Of a stretch of DNA of 19,025 nt, positions 9,585 to 18,344 are shown piece by piece. The stretch's first letter is position 1. Each line of letters starts with the position of its first letter. The stretch lies in the NCBI GenBank assembly GCA_035286745.1, contig DATECU010000030.1, positions 1-19,025 of the forward strand, in the 5' to 3' direction. The position numbers and the translations under genes were made by a program. This DNA comes from DATECU01 sp035286745 (GTDB lineage Bacteria > Acidobacteriota > Vicinamibacteria > Fen-336). The notes under the pieces were generated by a model. The model made no database searches. It had not been told where the DNA came from and saw nothing but the letters and a program-made list of their open reading frames with translations.

Positions 9585-11137
9585 GTACGACGACTCCGTT
9601 AGCCGGATCGGCTCTCACCCGCTGGGAGCCGGAGGATCAGCGCTTCTGGGCCGGGACCGCCAAGTCGATCGCGTACCGAAACCTGTGGATCTCCATCCCT
9701 TGCCTGCTGTGCGGGTTCGCGGTCTGGATGTTCTGGTCGATCATCACCGTCCAGATGCAGAACCTGGGCTTTGGGTTCAGCAAGGACCAGCTCTACACCC
9801 TGTCGGCGGTGGCCGGTCTGGCCGGCGCCACCTTACGCATCCCCCATTCCTTCCTGGTGGCCATCTCCGGAGGCCGGGTGAGCGTGGCCGTGACCACGGC
9901 CCTCTTGTTGCTGCCGGCTCTGGGCACCGGGGTGGCGCTCCAGGACCCGAAGACGCCGTACGCCTGGTTCGTGGCGCTGGCGGCGCTCTCCGGCATCGGC
10001 GGCGGGGCCTTCGCGTCCTCGATGTCGAACATCAGCGGCTTCTTCCCCAAGAGAATCCAGGGCACGGCGCTGGGGCTCAACGCGGGCATCGGCAACCTGG
10101 GCGTGAGTTTGATGCAGGTGCTGTTGCCGTTCGTCATGACCTTCGCCCTGTTCGGGGCGCTGTCGGGGCCGGGGCGGGCGCTGCCGGCCGGCTTTGGCGG
10201 GGGGACCATCTGGATCCAGAACTCGGGGCTGGTGTGGGTGCCCATTCTCGCCTTCCTGGCGCTCTTGGCCTGGTTCGGCATGAACACCCTGCCCGCCCAC
10301 GCCGTGGCCTCCACCGGCTCCGCGGTGGGGAAGCTGCTGTGGCTCAACCTGCTGGGCTTTGCGGGCGCGGGCCTCGGGCTCTACCTGCTCATCGGCCTGC
10401 ACTGGAACATGTGGCTGGTGCTGCCGCTCACCATCGTGATCACGCTGGCCCTCATGCGCTATCTCACGCCGCGGCCGGTGCAGGAGCGGCTCAGCAAGCA
10501 GTTCGCGATCTTTGGCGAGAAGCACAACTGGGCCATGACCTGGCTCTACGTGATGACCTTCGGCTCCTTCATCGGCTACTCGGCCGCCTTTCCGAAGCTG
10601 ATCCAGGACGTGTTCGGGACCCTGCCCGGCGGCGGGTTGAACCCGAGCGCGCCTAACCCTCTCAAGTACGCCTGGCTGGGACCGTTGGTGGGCTCGCTGT
10701 GGAGGCCCATCGGGGGCTTCTTGTCCGACAAGTATCGGGGGGCCCGGGTGACCCAGTGGGCCACGGCGGTGATGATCGCGGCTGCCCTGGGGGTCGCCTA
10801 CTTCGTGAAGAAGGCGGCCGCCGCCGCCCACCCGGAAGAGTATTTCTTCCCCTTCCTGTTGCTGTTCCTGTTGCTCTTCATCACCACCGGGATCGGCAAC
10901 GGGTCCACCTTCCAGATGATCCCCGCCATCTTCAAGCCCGAGCTGGCCGGGCCCGTGCTCGGCTGGACCTCGGCGGTGGGGGCCTACGGGTCCTTCATCG
11001 TGCCCAAGGTCATCGGTGCCCAGATCGCGCGCGGGACCCCCGAGTACGCCCTCTACGGTTTCGCCATCTACTACCTGACGTGTCTGGCCTTGAACTGGTG
11101 GCTGTACGCCCGAAAGAACGCGGAATGCCCATGCTAG
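9581..11137 (+). CDS. narK2: NarK2-type nitrate/nitrite MFS transporter with two extra central hydrophobic segments
   Basis: This 518-residue MFS transporter is clearly closer to E. coli NarK than its neighbour is: it shares the N-terminal W-x-PED-x-FW and RNLWIS-PCLL blocks, FASSMSNISGFFPK, and TFGSFIGYSAAF. The two anion-binding arginines are R86 (LRIPHSF) and R375 (LWRPIGG). NarK2 members usually exchange nitrate for nitrite, which would remove the nitrite made by NarG. Between the two MFS halves, residues about 252-295 hold two further hydrophobic stretches that E. coli NarK lacks, suggesting 14 membrane helices. The start ATG 9581 has GGAGG at 9572-9576. The C-terminus overlaps the first codons of actA. 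Confidence 0.93.
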   Translation: MSTTTPLAGSALTRWEPEDQRFWAGTAKSIAYRNLWISIPCLLCGFAVWMFWSIITVQMQNLGFGFSKDQLYTLSAVAGLAGATLRIPHSFLVAISGGRVSVAVTTALLLLPALGTGVALQDPKTPYAWFVALAALSGIGGGAFASSMSNISGFFPKRIQGTALGLNAGIGNLGVSLMQVLLPFVMTFALFGALSGPGRALPAGFGGGTIWIQNSGLVWVPILAFLALLAWFGMNTLPAHAVASTGSAVGKLLWLNLLGFAGAGLGLYLLIGLHWNMWLVLPLTIVITLALMRYLTPRPVQERLSKQFAIFGEKHNWAMTWLYVMTFGSFIGYSAAFPKLIQDVFGTLPGGGLNPSAPNPLKYAWLGPLVGSLWRPIGGFLSDKYRGARVTQWATAVMIAAALGVAYFVKKAAAAAHPEEYFFPFLLLFLLLFITTGIGNGSTFQMIPAIFKPELAGPVLGWTSAVGAYGSFIVPKVIGAQIARGTPEYALYGFAIYYLTCLALNWWLYARKNAECPC

Positions 11138-11682
11138 AACGCCTCGTCCACCGGTCGCTGCTGGCCGCCGCCTGTGTGGCAGCGGTCGGCCTCACCGCCT
11201 GCGAGCCCACCAACCAGGGCTACGCACCCGAGCAACCCATCAAGTACTCGCACGCCGTCCACGCGGGCGGGCTCAAGATCCCCTGCCAGTACTGCCACTA
11301 CGCGGCCGAGCGCGGTCGCTATGCGGGGATCCCCCCGGCCGGCCTGTGCCTGAACTGCCACCGTCAGGTGCTGCCGGACCACCCGGAGATCCAGAAGGTC
11401 AAGGCGGCCATGGAACAGGGCAAGCCTATCGAGTGGGTGCGTATCCACCAGCTCCCCGATCACGTCTACTTCAACCACAGCATCCACGTGGCGGCGGAGT
11501 TCGACTGCCAGACCTGCCACGGTCCGGTGGAGAGCACGGCCCGGGTTTCCCAGTTCGCGCCGCTCACCATGGGCTGGTGCCTGGACTGCCACCGCAAGGG
11601 CACGCCCGAGGGGTCGCGCCTGACGCCGGTGGCCGCCACCCGGGCCAACCGCCTCACGGATTGCTCCGTGTGCCATCACTGA
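11125..11682 (+). CDS. actA: Alternative complex III subunit ActA, pentaheme cytochrome c
   Basis: This 185-residue protein has five CxxCH haem motifs, at C54-C57-H58, C75-C78-H79, C128-C131-H132, C152-C155-H156 and C180-C183-H184. The last motif forms the C-terminus. The motif pattern and the segment KYSHAVHAGGLKIPCQYCHY are typical of ActA, the multihaem cytochrome that takes part in electron transfer on the periplasmic face of ACIII. The N-terminus has a hydrophobic stretch ending in LTAC (C26), a good lipobox, so it may be lipid-anchored or held by an N-terminal helix. The start is ATG 11125 or ATG 11131, both inside the end of narK2. There is no strong ribosome binding site, so translation probably depends on coupling to narK2. 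Confidence 0.93.
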   Translation: MPMLERLVHRSLLAAACVAAVGLTACEPTNQGYAPEQPIKYSHAVHAGGLKIPCQYCHYAAERGRYAGIPPAGLCLNCHRQVLPDHPEIQKVKAAMEQGKPIEWVRIHQLPDHVYFNHSIHVAAEFDCQTCHGPVESTARVSQFAPLTMGWCLDCHRKGTPEGSRLTPVAATRANRLTDCSVCHH

Positions 11683-11695
11683 AGGACGAGGAGTC

Positions 11696-14680
11696 ATGAC
11701 GAGGGAACGAGATACCAAGACCCCGTGGATGGACCTCGACACCAGCCTGGCTCCGCGAGGTCCGGAGCGAAGCGATGAGGGCGGCGCCACTCCCGCCTTC
11801 TTCGCGCGCCGCGACTTCCTGAAGCTGGCCGGCATCTCCGCCACCGCGCTGGCGGCCTGTGAGCGGCTGCCGGTGCGCCATGCCATCCCCCTGCTGGTGC
11901 CAGCCGAGGACGTGACCCCGGGTGTGGCTGTCCACTACGCAGGCACCTGTACCGCCTGCCCGGCGGCCTGCGGGCTGGTGGCCACGGTGCGGGACGGGCG
12001 GCCGGTCAAGCTCGAGGGCCACAAGGGCCACGCGCTCAGCCAGGGCGGCCTGTGCGCGGTGGGGCAGGCGGACCTGCGCGCTCTCTACGACGGCCACCGC
12101 TTGCAGCGCCCCAGCCTGGGAGGGAAGGACGTCACCTGGGCCGAGCTGGATGCGGCGGTCAAGACCAAGCTGGACGAGGTCCAGGCGGCCGGCAAGAAGG
12201 TGGTGGTGCTTTCGAGCACGCTGGTCAGCCCCAGCGCGCGCCAAGCCGTGCTGTCCTTCTTGGCCGCGTACAACGGCACGCTGATCGAGCACGATCCCGG
12301 TCCCGGCGCGCCTTCGGCCTTGCGTGAGGCGTACCAGATCCTGAGCGGACGAGCGCTGGCTCCCTGGTTTGACGCCTCGAAGGCCGACCTGCTGGTGAGC
12401 CTGGGGGACGATCCCTTGGGCACCGGCCCCGACCCGGTGGCCTTCACCGCGAGCTGGGCCGCACGGCGGCGGGCTGCCGAGTCGCAGGGCGCCCCGCGAC
12501 ACGTCCAGATCGAGGGCTCGCTCTCGCTCACCGGCGCCAACGCCGACGAGCGCTGGCTGGCCACCTCGGCCGAGCGCCGGCTGATCGCGCTCTCGCTGCT
12601 GTCCCAGGTCGCGCACCGGAGCCAGGGGGGGCAGGCGGTGGCGGACGCGCTCAAGGGCCTCGCCCCGCTAGGTGAGTTCGCCAGCCGGGTGGAGGCTCTG
12701 GCCGGCGAGCTGCTGAAGCACCGCGGCCACGGCCTGGTGGTGAGCGGCGCCAACGATCTCGGCGAGCAGTTGGCGGTGGCGCTCCTCAACCGGCTGCTCG
12801 GCAACGAGGGCAAGACGGTCGACCTGACCCGGCCCTCGCTGCTGCGCCGGGGCCTGGACCGCGAGTTGGCCGGCCTGCTGACATCGCTCGCCAGCGGGGA
12901 CGTGGGGGCCCTCTTCGTGCTCGGCCTGGATCCGGTCGAGCAAGGCCCCGACGGGGAAGCCCTGAAGGCCGCGCTCGGCAAGCTGCCGCTCGCGGTCGCC
13001 ATCACCGATCGGCCCACCGCCACCGCCGCCGCCTGCCGGGTGGTGGCGGCGGCCCATCATGGCCTCGAGAGCTGGGGGGACTTCGAGCCGCGCCCCGGCG
13101 TGTTGACGCTCTCCCAGCCCATGACCAGGCCGCTGTTCGCCACCCGCTCGGCCTTCGAGAGCTTCCTGCACTGGTCGGGTGTGCCGACCACCGACTACCG
13201 CCTGTACCTGATGGAGAGGTGGCGGAAGGACGTGTTTCCAGGGGCGCAGGCGGCGGACTTCGGTGCCCTCTGGACCGCGGCCGTGGCCAGCGGTTCGGTG
13301 AGTGGGGCGGTGGCGGTCGCGGCGGCGAGCGCTTTGCCCTCGGGTTCGGCCGGCCCGGTGACGGAGGCGCTCGCCACGGCGGCCCGGGCGACGCCGCCGA
13401 GTCACGATGCCCTCGAGGCCGAGCTGATCGCCGAGGTGGCGCTGCGGGACGGCCGCCGCGCCCACATCCCCTGGCTGCGCGAGCTGCCCGATCCGCTGAC
13501 CCGCGCCTCCTGGGTGCCCTGCGTGCGGGTGGCCCCCAAGCGAGCCGCCAAGCTGGGCGTGAAGGACGGCGACCTCATCACCGTGGAGGCGGGCAAGGCC
13601 TCGGTGACCATGGGCGTGCGCATCATGCCCGGACAGCACGAGTCGGTGCTGGCGATCCCGGTCGGCTACGGCCGGACCGACGAGGTGAAGCTGGCCGGGG
13701 TGGAGGCGCCGCCCTCCGCCTCAGCCCAGAACGCCTACCGTTTAGCGAAGCTGGAGGGTGGCCGGCTGCTGCTGTCCGGCCTTCCCGCCAGCGCTCGCCC
13801 CAGCGGCGGCCGATCTCCGCTGCCCCTGATGCAGGTGCAGTCGGAGACCGCCGGCCGGCCGGTGATTCACCAGGTGGCGAGCTACCAGGAGAAGGTCCAC
13901 GGCGAGCACCTGCCGGAGGGTCGCGATCTCTTCGGTCCCAAGCCGCAGCCCTCGCCGCAGTGGCACATGGCCATCGATCTGGACGCCTGCACCGGCTGCA
14001 GCGCCTGTGTGGTGGCCTGCCAGGCAGAGAACAACATCGCGAGCGTGGGAGCGGAGGAGATGGGCCGGCACCGCGACATGCACTGGCTGCGCATCGACCG
14101 CTACTACGTGGGCGACGCCGACAACCCCGACGTGCTCTTCGAGCCCATGCTCTGCCAGCAGTGCGGGCACGCTCCCTGCGAGACGGTGTGTCCGGTGGCG
14201 GCCACCGTGCACTCCACCGACGGCCTCAACCAGCAGGTCTACAACCGCTGCGTGGGCACCCGCTACTGCGCCAACAACTGCCCCTACAAGACGCGCCGCT
14301 TCAACTGGTTCAACAACGAGAAGAAGCTGACCGATCCGGTCGAGCGTTTGGTGCTGAATCCCGACGTGGTGGTGCGTTCCCGGGGCGTGATGGAGAAGTG
14401 CACCTTCTGCGTGCAGCGACTACAGGCGTCCCGCATCGCCGCCCAGAAGGAAGGGCGTCAGGAATGGGCATCGGTGGAGACGGCTTGCCAGGAGAGCTGC
14501 CCGGCCCGCGCCATCAGCTTCGGCGACCAGAACCAGGCCGAGGGGGCGCTGGCCGCACAACGCAAGAAGCCCCGGGCCTTCCAGGTCCTGGCCGAGCTGG
14601 GCGTCGAGCCACGGGTCACCTATCTCGCGCGGGTGCGCAACCGTCAAGGCGCGACCGGACACCATGGGGAGGAGGCATGA
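11696..14680 (+). CDS. actB: Alternative complex III subunit ActB, MopB-like domain fused to Fe-S domain
   Basis: This 994-residue subunit joins a molybdopterin-oxidoreductase-like domain (about 80-720) to a ferredoxin-like domain (about 755-960). A twin-arginine motif RRDFLK at 38-43 and a lipobox LAAC (C55) indicate Tat export as a lipoprotein, so it faces the periplasm. The Fe-S ligands are C765/C768/C771/C775, C820/C823/C828/C832, C852/C858/C862 (T855 replaces a cysteine, giving [3Fe-4S]) and C902/C905/C931/C935. In known ACIII structures the MopB-like part holds no Mo cofactor, and the clusters form a wire between the quinone subunit and the cytochromes. Here the MopB-like part also has C85-C88-C92-C120. 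The start ATG 11696 has AAGGA at 11682-11686. It overlaps actC by 4 bases. Confidence 0.95.
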   Translation: MTRERDTKTPWMDLDTSLAPRGPERSDEGGATPAFFARRDFLKLAGISATALAACERLPVRHAIPLLVPAEDVTPGVAVHYAGTCTACPAACGLVATVRDGRPVKLEGHKGHALSQGGLCAVGQADLRALYDGHRLQRPSLGGKDVTWAELDAAVKTKLDEVQAAGKKVVVLSSTLVSPSARQAVLSFLAAYNGTLIEHDPGPGAPSALREAYQILSGRALAPWFDASKADLLVSLGDDPLGTGPDPVAFTASWAARRRAAESQGAPRHVQIEGSLSLTGANADERWLATSAERRLIALSLLSQVAHRSQGGQAVADALKGLAPLGEFASRVEALAGELLKHRGHGLVVSGANDLGEQLAVALLNRLLGNEGKTVDLTRPSLLRRGLDRELAGLLTSLASGDVGALFVLGLDPVEQGPDGEALKAALGKLPLAVAITDRPTATAAACRVVAAAHHGLESWGDFEPRPGVLTLSQPMTRPLFATRSAFESFLHWSGVPTTDYRLYLMERWRKDVFPGAQAADFGALWTAAVASGSVSGAVAVAAASALPSGSAGPVTEALATAARATPPSHDALEAELIAEVALRDGRRAHIPWLRELPDPLTRASWVPCVRVAPKRAAKLGVKDGDLITVEAGKASVTMGVRIMPGQHESVLAIPVGYGRTDEVKLAGVEAPPSASAQNAYRLAKLEGGRLLLSGLPASARPSGGRSPLPLMQVQSETAGRPVIHQVASYQEKVHGEHLPEGRDLFGPKPQPSPQWHMAIDLDACTGCSACVVACQAENNIASVGAEEMGRHRDMHWLRIDRYYVGDADNPDVLFEPMLCQQCGHAPCETVCPVAATVHSTDGLNQQVYNRCVGTRYCANNCPYKTRRFNWFNNEKKLTDPVERLVLNPDVVVRSRGVMEKCTFCVQRLQASRIAAQKEGRQEWASVETACQESCPARAISFGDQNQAEGALAAQRKKPRAFQVLAELGVEPRVTYLARVRNRQGATGHHGEEA

Positions 14681-16056
14681 GCGCTATCGGTCATTCCTTG
14701 TCGGCCAGCCAGCCGCTGATCCTGGGCGATCCCGGCTACGGGGCCATCACCCACGACGTGGCCGGCTCTCTCGAGGGTCGGCCCGGCACCGCCTGGTGGG
14801 CGGCCTTCCTGGTGGCCGCCTCGGCCTTGGGGGTGGGCGTGGTGGCCATCGGCTACACCATCGCCGTGGGCATCGGGACCTGGGGTCTCAACCGCACCGT
14901 GGGCTGGGGCTTCGACATCACCAACTTCGTGTTCTGGGTCGGCATCGGCCACGCCGGCACCCTGATCTCGGCCATCCTGTTGCTGCTGCGCCAGCGCTGG
15001 CGGACCTCGATCGCGCGGGCCGCCGAGGCCATGACCATCTTCGCGGTCATGTGCGCCGCCCTGTTTCCCTTCATCCACATGGGCCGCCCCTGGCTCGCCT
15101 TCTGGATGGGCCCCTATCCCAACACCCGGGGCTCGCTGTGGGTGAACTTCCGCTCTCCGCTGGTGTGGGACGTGTTCGCCATCTCGACCTACTTCACGGT
15201 CTCTCTGCTCTTCTGGTACCTGGGCATGGTGCCCGACTTCGGCACCTTACGAGATCGGACCCGAGGCCTCAAGCAGCGCATCTACGGCTGGCTCAGCCTG
15301 GGCTGGGACGGCTCGGCCCGGACCTGGCAGCGCTACGAGAAGGCGTGCCTGCTGATGGCGGGCCTGGCCACGCCGCTGGTGGTCTCGGTGCACACCATCG
15401 TCTCTTTCGACTTCGCCACCAGCGTGATCCCGGGCTGGCACACCACCATCTTCCCGCCCTACTTCGTGGCCGGGGCCGTCTTCTCCGGCTTTGCCATGGT
15501 CATCACCCTGCTCATGGTGACGCGCAAGGTGATGCACATCGAGTACCTGATCACCGACAAGCACCTGGAGCAGATGGCCAAAGTGCTGCTGACCACCGGA
15601 ATGCTGGTGGGCTTCGCCTACACCACCGAGCTGTTCACCGCCTGGTACAGCGGCAACATGTACGAGCGTTTCACCTTCATGAACCGCGCCATGGGTCCTT
15701 ACGCGTGGGCCTACTGGCTGATGTTCTGCTGCAACGTCTTCGTGCCCCAGGTGTTCTGGAGCAAGCGGCTCCGCCACTCGGCAGCGGTCCTGTTCGTGGG
15801 CTCGCTCCTGGTCAACGTGGGCATGTGGTTCGAGCGCTTCAACATCGTCGTTACCTCGCTCCACCGCGACTACCTGCCGTCGTCGTGGAGCCACTACGTT
15901 CCCACCCTCACCGAGGTGGGGATCCTGGTGGGCAGCTTCGGGCTCTTCTTCACCTGCTTTCTGCTCTTCGTGCGGGTGGCGCCGGTGGTGGCCTTCCACG
16001 AGGTGAAACACACCCTGGCCCAGCAGAGGGAGGAGGCTCGCCATGCCGCGGCTTGA
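14677..16056 (+). CDS. actC: Alternative complex III subunit ActC, NrfD-like quinol-oxidising membrane protein
   Basis: This 459-residue integral membrane protein has about ten hydrophobic helices and belongs to the NrfD/PsrC family. ActC holds the quinol site of ACIII, next to the [3Fe-4S] cluster of ActB. Typical blocks are WGLNRTVGWGFDITNFVFW with HAGTLISAILLLL after it, FPFIHMGRPW, and LITDKHLEQMAKVLL in the second half. The His and Asp residues in these blocks are the ones usually discussed for quinol binding and proton movement. The start ATG 14677 overlaps the actB stop (ATGA) and follows GGGGAGGAGG at 14667-14676. The C-terminal tail is polar and Ala/Arg-rich, and its coding end overlaps actD by 14 bases. 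Confidence 0.95.
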   Translation: MSAIGHSLSASQPLILGDPGYGAITHDVAGSLEGRPGTAWWAAFLVAASALGVGVVAIGYTIAVGIGTWGLNRTVGWGFDITNFVFWVGIGHAGTLISAILLLLRQRWRTSIARAAEAMTIFAVMCAALFPFIHMGRPWLAFWMGPYPNTRGSLWVNFRSPLVWDVFAISTYFTVSLLFWYLGMVPDFGTLRDRTRGLKQRIYGWLSLGWDGSARTWQRYEKACLLMAGLATPLVVSVHTIVSFDFATSVIPGWHTTIFPPYFVAGAVFSGFAMVITLLMVTRKVMHIEYLITDKHLEQMAKVLLTTGMLVGFAYTTELFTAWYSGNMYERFTFMNRAMGPYAWAYWLMFCCNVFVPQVFWSKRLRHSAAVLFVGSLLVNVGMWFERFNIVVTSLHRDYLPSSWSHYVPTLTEVGILVGSFGLFFTCFLLFVRVAPVVAFHEVKHTLAQQREEARHAAA

Positions 16057-16597
16057 GGCCGAGCGGGGGCGGCTGCACGCCCTGATCTTCGAGGATCCGG
16101 AGAAGACCCTGGCTGCCGTGAGGCAGCTCAAGGGGGAAGGCTTCGAGGTCCGCGACGTCTATTCGCCGTTTCCCATCCACGGCATGGATGAGGCGTTAGG
16201 TCTCAGGGAGACCCGGCTCGCCTACGCCACCCTGATCGGGGGCCTGCTGGGCGGTCTTGGCAAGCTGGCCTTCCAGACCTGGGTTCACGTGGTGGACTGG
16301 CCCTACAACATAGGCGGCAAGCCCGATCTGGCTTTCCCGGCCCTGGTGCCGGTGACCTTCGAGCTGGCGGTGCTGTTCGCCGCCTTCGCCACCATCGGCA
16401 CCCTGTTCGTCGGCCGCCGGTTGTGGCCACGTTGGCGCTCGGAGAAGGCGGCCGACCAGCCGCATCCCCGAGTCACCGACGATCGTTTCGCGGTGATGGT
16501 GCTGGAGCGCGACGGCAGCTTCGCCCCCGGGCACTTCAGGCGGCTGAGCGCCGGTCTGGGTCCCGAGGAGGTGATCGAGGGATGGAGGGTCCTGTGA
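16043..16597 (+). CDS. actD: Alternative complex III subunit ActD (DUF3341 family)
   Basis: This 184-residue protein has the signature DVYSPFPIHGMDEALGL at residues 38-54, which defines the ActD/DUF3341 family. Two membrane helices follow, about 60-78 and 98-127. The N- and C-terminal parts are soluble and lack metal-binding or haem motifs. In ACIII structures ActD is a small subunit that packs against the membrane part of the complex, and it has no redox cofactor. The start ATG 16043 lies inside actC and has a strong GGGAGGAGG at 16028-16036. The stop shares a base with the actE start (TGATG). Confidence 0.93.
   Translation: MPRLEAERGRLHALIFEDPEKTLAAVRQLKGEGFEVRDVYSPFPIHGMDEALGLRETRLAYATLIGGLLGGLGKLAFQTWVHVVDWPYNIGGKPDLAFPALVPVTFELAVLFAAFATIGTLFVGRRLWPRWRSEKAADQPHPRVTDDRFAVMVLERDGSFAPGHFRRLSAGLGPEEVIEGWRVL
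16584..16589 (+). promoter_or_regulatory. Ribosome binding site that decides the actE start
   Basis: The GGAGGG at 16584-16589 lies seven bases before ATG 16597. It overlaps the in-frame ATG at 16582, which therefore cannot use it. This favours the downstream start, which places the basic MKR directly before the hydrophobic signal segment. Confidence 0.6.
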
Positions 16598-17175
16598 TGA
16601 AGCGCGCTATCGCCACCGCGGTCGCGGGCGGTCTCGCCCTGGCCATGGTGAGCGGTCTCGGCTGCAAGGCGTCGGGCGAGAAGCCGGGTCTCACCTTTCT
16701 GCCCGACATGATGAAGTCGGTCCCCTACGACACCTACGATGCCAACCCGGTGACCGGCCAGACGCTGCGCCAACCTCCGGAGGGAACGGTCGCCATGAAC
16801 GCCGCCGCCTTTCCCTACGGACCGGGGCCCGAAGAGGCCAAGCGGGCGGGCGCCGAGTTCAAGAACCCACTGCCGGCAAGCGACCAGGACCTGGCTCGTG
16901 GCCAGCGCGTCTACGAGGCCGTCTGTATCGTCTGCCACGGCCCCAAGGGCGAGGGCGACGGGCCGATCATCGGGCGCTTCCCCAATCCGCCGAACCTTCT
17001 GGCCGAACGCGCCAAGGCCCTGCCCGACGGCCAGATCTACCACATCATCACCCGTGGCCAGGTGATCATGCCCTCCCACGCGGCCCAGGTGTTGCCGCTG
17101 GACCGCTGGCGCCTGGTGCTCTACCTGCGCCAGCTTCAGGGCCTGCGCCCAACGACATCGGGAGGTCCACGATGA
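16597..17175 (+). CDS. actE: Alternative complex III subunit ActE, monoheme cytochrome c
   Basis: This 192-residue secreted protein has one haem motif, C110-IV-C113-H114, and a downstream VIMPSHA segment that provides the likely axial Met. The N-terminus is a signal peptide with a cysteine at 23 (GLGC). This is not a perfect lipobox but fits a lipoprotein, as reported for ActE of other ACIII complexes. The segment LPDMMKSVPYDTYDANP at about 34-50 is a family hallmark. ActE is thought to be an electron exit site on the periplasmic face, passing electrons from ActA to a soluble cytochrome or to an oxidase. It overlaps actF by 4 bases. Confidence 0.93.
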   Translation: MKRAIATAVAGGLALAMVSGLGCKASGEKPGLTFLPDMMKSVPYDTYDANPVTGQTLRQPPEGTVAMNAAAFPYGPGPEEAKRAGAEFKNPLPASDQDLARGQRVYEAVCIVCHGPKGEGDGPIIGRFPNPPNLLAERAKALPDGQIYHIITRGQVIMPSHAAQVLPLDRWRLVLYLRQLQGLRPTTSGGPR

Positions 17176-18341
17176 GCGCGACCCGCACCCTGCCCACGAC
17201 TCCCGAGGTGAGAAACGCCGGGCTCTGGATCGCGCTGGCCAGCGGGGCGGCGATTGCCGGGGGTTCGGTGCTGGTTCAGCCGGGGGACGGCTGGGCCGGC
17301 GTGCTGACGGCCGGTGTCTTCGGCGTCAACCTGGCCCTCGGGGGGGCGGTCCTCCTGGCCATCAACTCGCTGGCCGGTGCCAAGTGGTGGCTCTCCTTCC
17401 GACACCTCTCGCTCAGTCTGGCGCGCACCCTGCCGGCGCCCGCGGTGGCCGTGGCGCTGGCCCTGGTGCTGGGCCTCACCGCTCTTTACCCTTGGGCCCG
17501 GCCCGGGGCCATGGATCCGGCGACGCCGCTCGGCCACCTGCTGGCCAAGAAGGCGATGTGGCTGAACGGGTCGTTCTTCCTGGCCCGGGCGGTGGTGATC
17601 TTCATCCTCTGGTTCGGCTTCATCGCTGCCTTTGGCAGCCGACTCGCCGCCATTCGGCGGGAAGGTCCGGCCCGCGAGAAGGACCTGGTCAAGACCTCCG
17701 CCCTCTTCATCCTGGTGTTCGCCCTCACCTGCTCGGTGGCGGCCTGGGACTGGACCATGTCGCTCGAGCCCGGCTGGTTCTCGACCATGTTCGGCGTCTA
17801 CCACTTCGCCGGCATCTTCCAGGGGGGTATCGCGGCGGTCATCTTGATCGTCCACCTGGCCATCCGTTGGCAGGCGCTGGCGCCCATCTCGCCGTCGCAG
17901 CGTCACGACCTAGGGAAGCTCTTGTTCGCCTTCTCGGCCTTCTGGGCCTACATCTGGTTCTGCCAGTTCATGCTCATCTGGTACGCCAACCTGCCGGAAG
18001 AGACCGAGCACTACGTACGGCGGATGGCCCACGGCTGGACCCTCATCTTCTATCTGAACCCCATCTTCAACTTCGTCTTCCCCTTCGTGTTGCTGCTCGG
18101 GACCTCGACCAAGAAGCACACCGCCACCCTGGTGCAGGTGGCGGCGGTGGTGATCCTGGGTCGCTGGCTCGACGCCTACCTCATGGTGGCGCCGGTCTCC
18201 GGCCCGGCGCCCTCCTGGCCGATCGCTGCCGCCGCCGCTTCGCTTGCGGTTCTGGCAGGGATGATCCTGATCGTGCGACCCCTGGTCCTGGCCGGGGCTG
18301 GTGCCACGCCAAGCTCGGCACAGAACATGCACGGCCACTGA
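17172..18341 (+). CDS. actF: Alternative complex III subunit ActF, NrfD-like membrane protein
   Basis: This 389-residue membrane protein has about ten hydrophobic helices and is homologous to ActC. The block around W192-D193-W194 (AAWDWTMSLEPGWFSTMFG) and the later FWAYIWFCQFMLIWYANLPE are typical of ActF. In ACIII it forms the second large membrane subunit and has been proposed to take part in proton translocation. The start ATG 17172 overlaps the actE stop and has GGGAGG at 17160-17165. The gene ends three bases before the hemerythrin gene. Genes for a haem-copper oxidase, which often follow act operons, are absent. Confidence 0.95.
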   Translation: MSATRTLPTTPEVRNAGLWIALASGAAIAGGSVLVQPGDGWAGVLTAGVFGVNLALGGAVLLAINSLAGAKWWLSFRHLSLSLARTLPAPAVAVALALVLGLTALYPWARPGAMDPATPLGHLLAKKAMWLNGSFFLARAVVIFILWFGFIAAFGSRLAAIRREGPAREKDLVKTSALFILVFALTCSVAAWDWTMSLEPGWFSTMFGVYHFAGIFQGGIAAVILIVHLAIRWQALAPISPSQRHDLGKLLFAFSAFWAYIWFCQFMLIWYANLPEETEHYVRRMAHGWTLIFYLNPIFNFVFPFVLLLGTSTKKHTATLVQVAAVVILGRWLDAYLMVAPVSGPAPSWPIAAAAASLAVLAGMILIVRPLVLAGAGATPSSAQNMHGH

Positions 18342-18344
18342 GCC

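Noticed and set aside
11680..11696. Possible break between actA and actB
   Set aside because: The 13-base spacing holds only the actB ribosome binding site. There is no hairpin or promoter-like sequence.
13219..14676. Upstream extension of the actC frame through actB
   Set aside because: The in-frame sequence before 14677 is Gly/Arg-rich and without homology, while ATG 14677 has a strong ribosome binding site and an ATGA overlap with actB.
16582..16596. Earlier ATG start for actE
   Set aside because: It would add MEGPV ahead of the signal peptide, and the ribosome binding site overlaps this codon.
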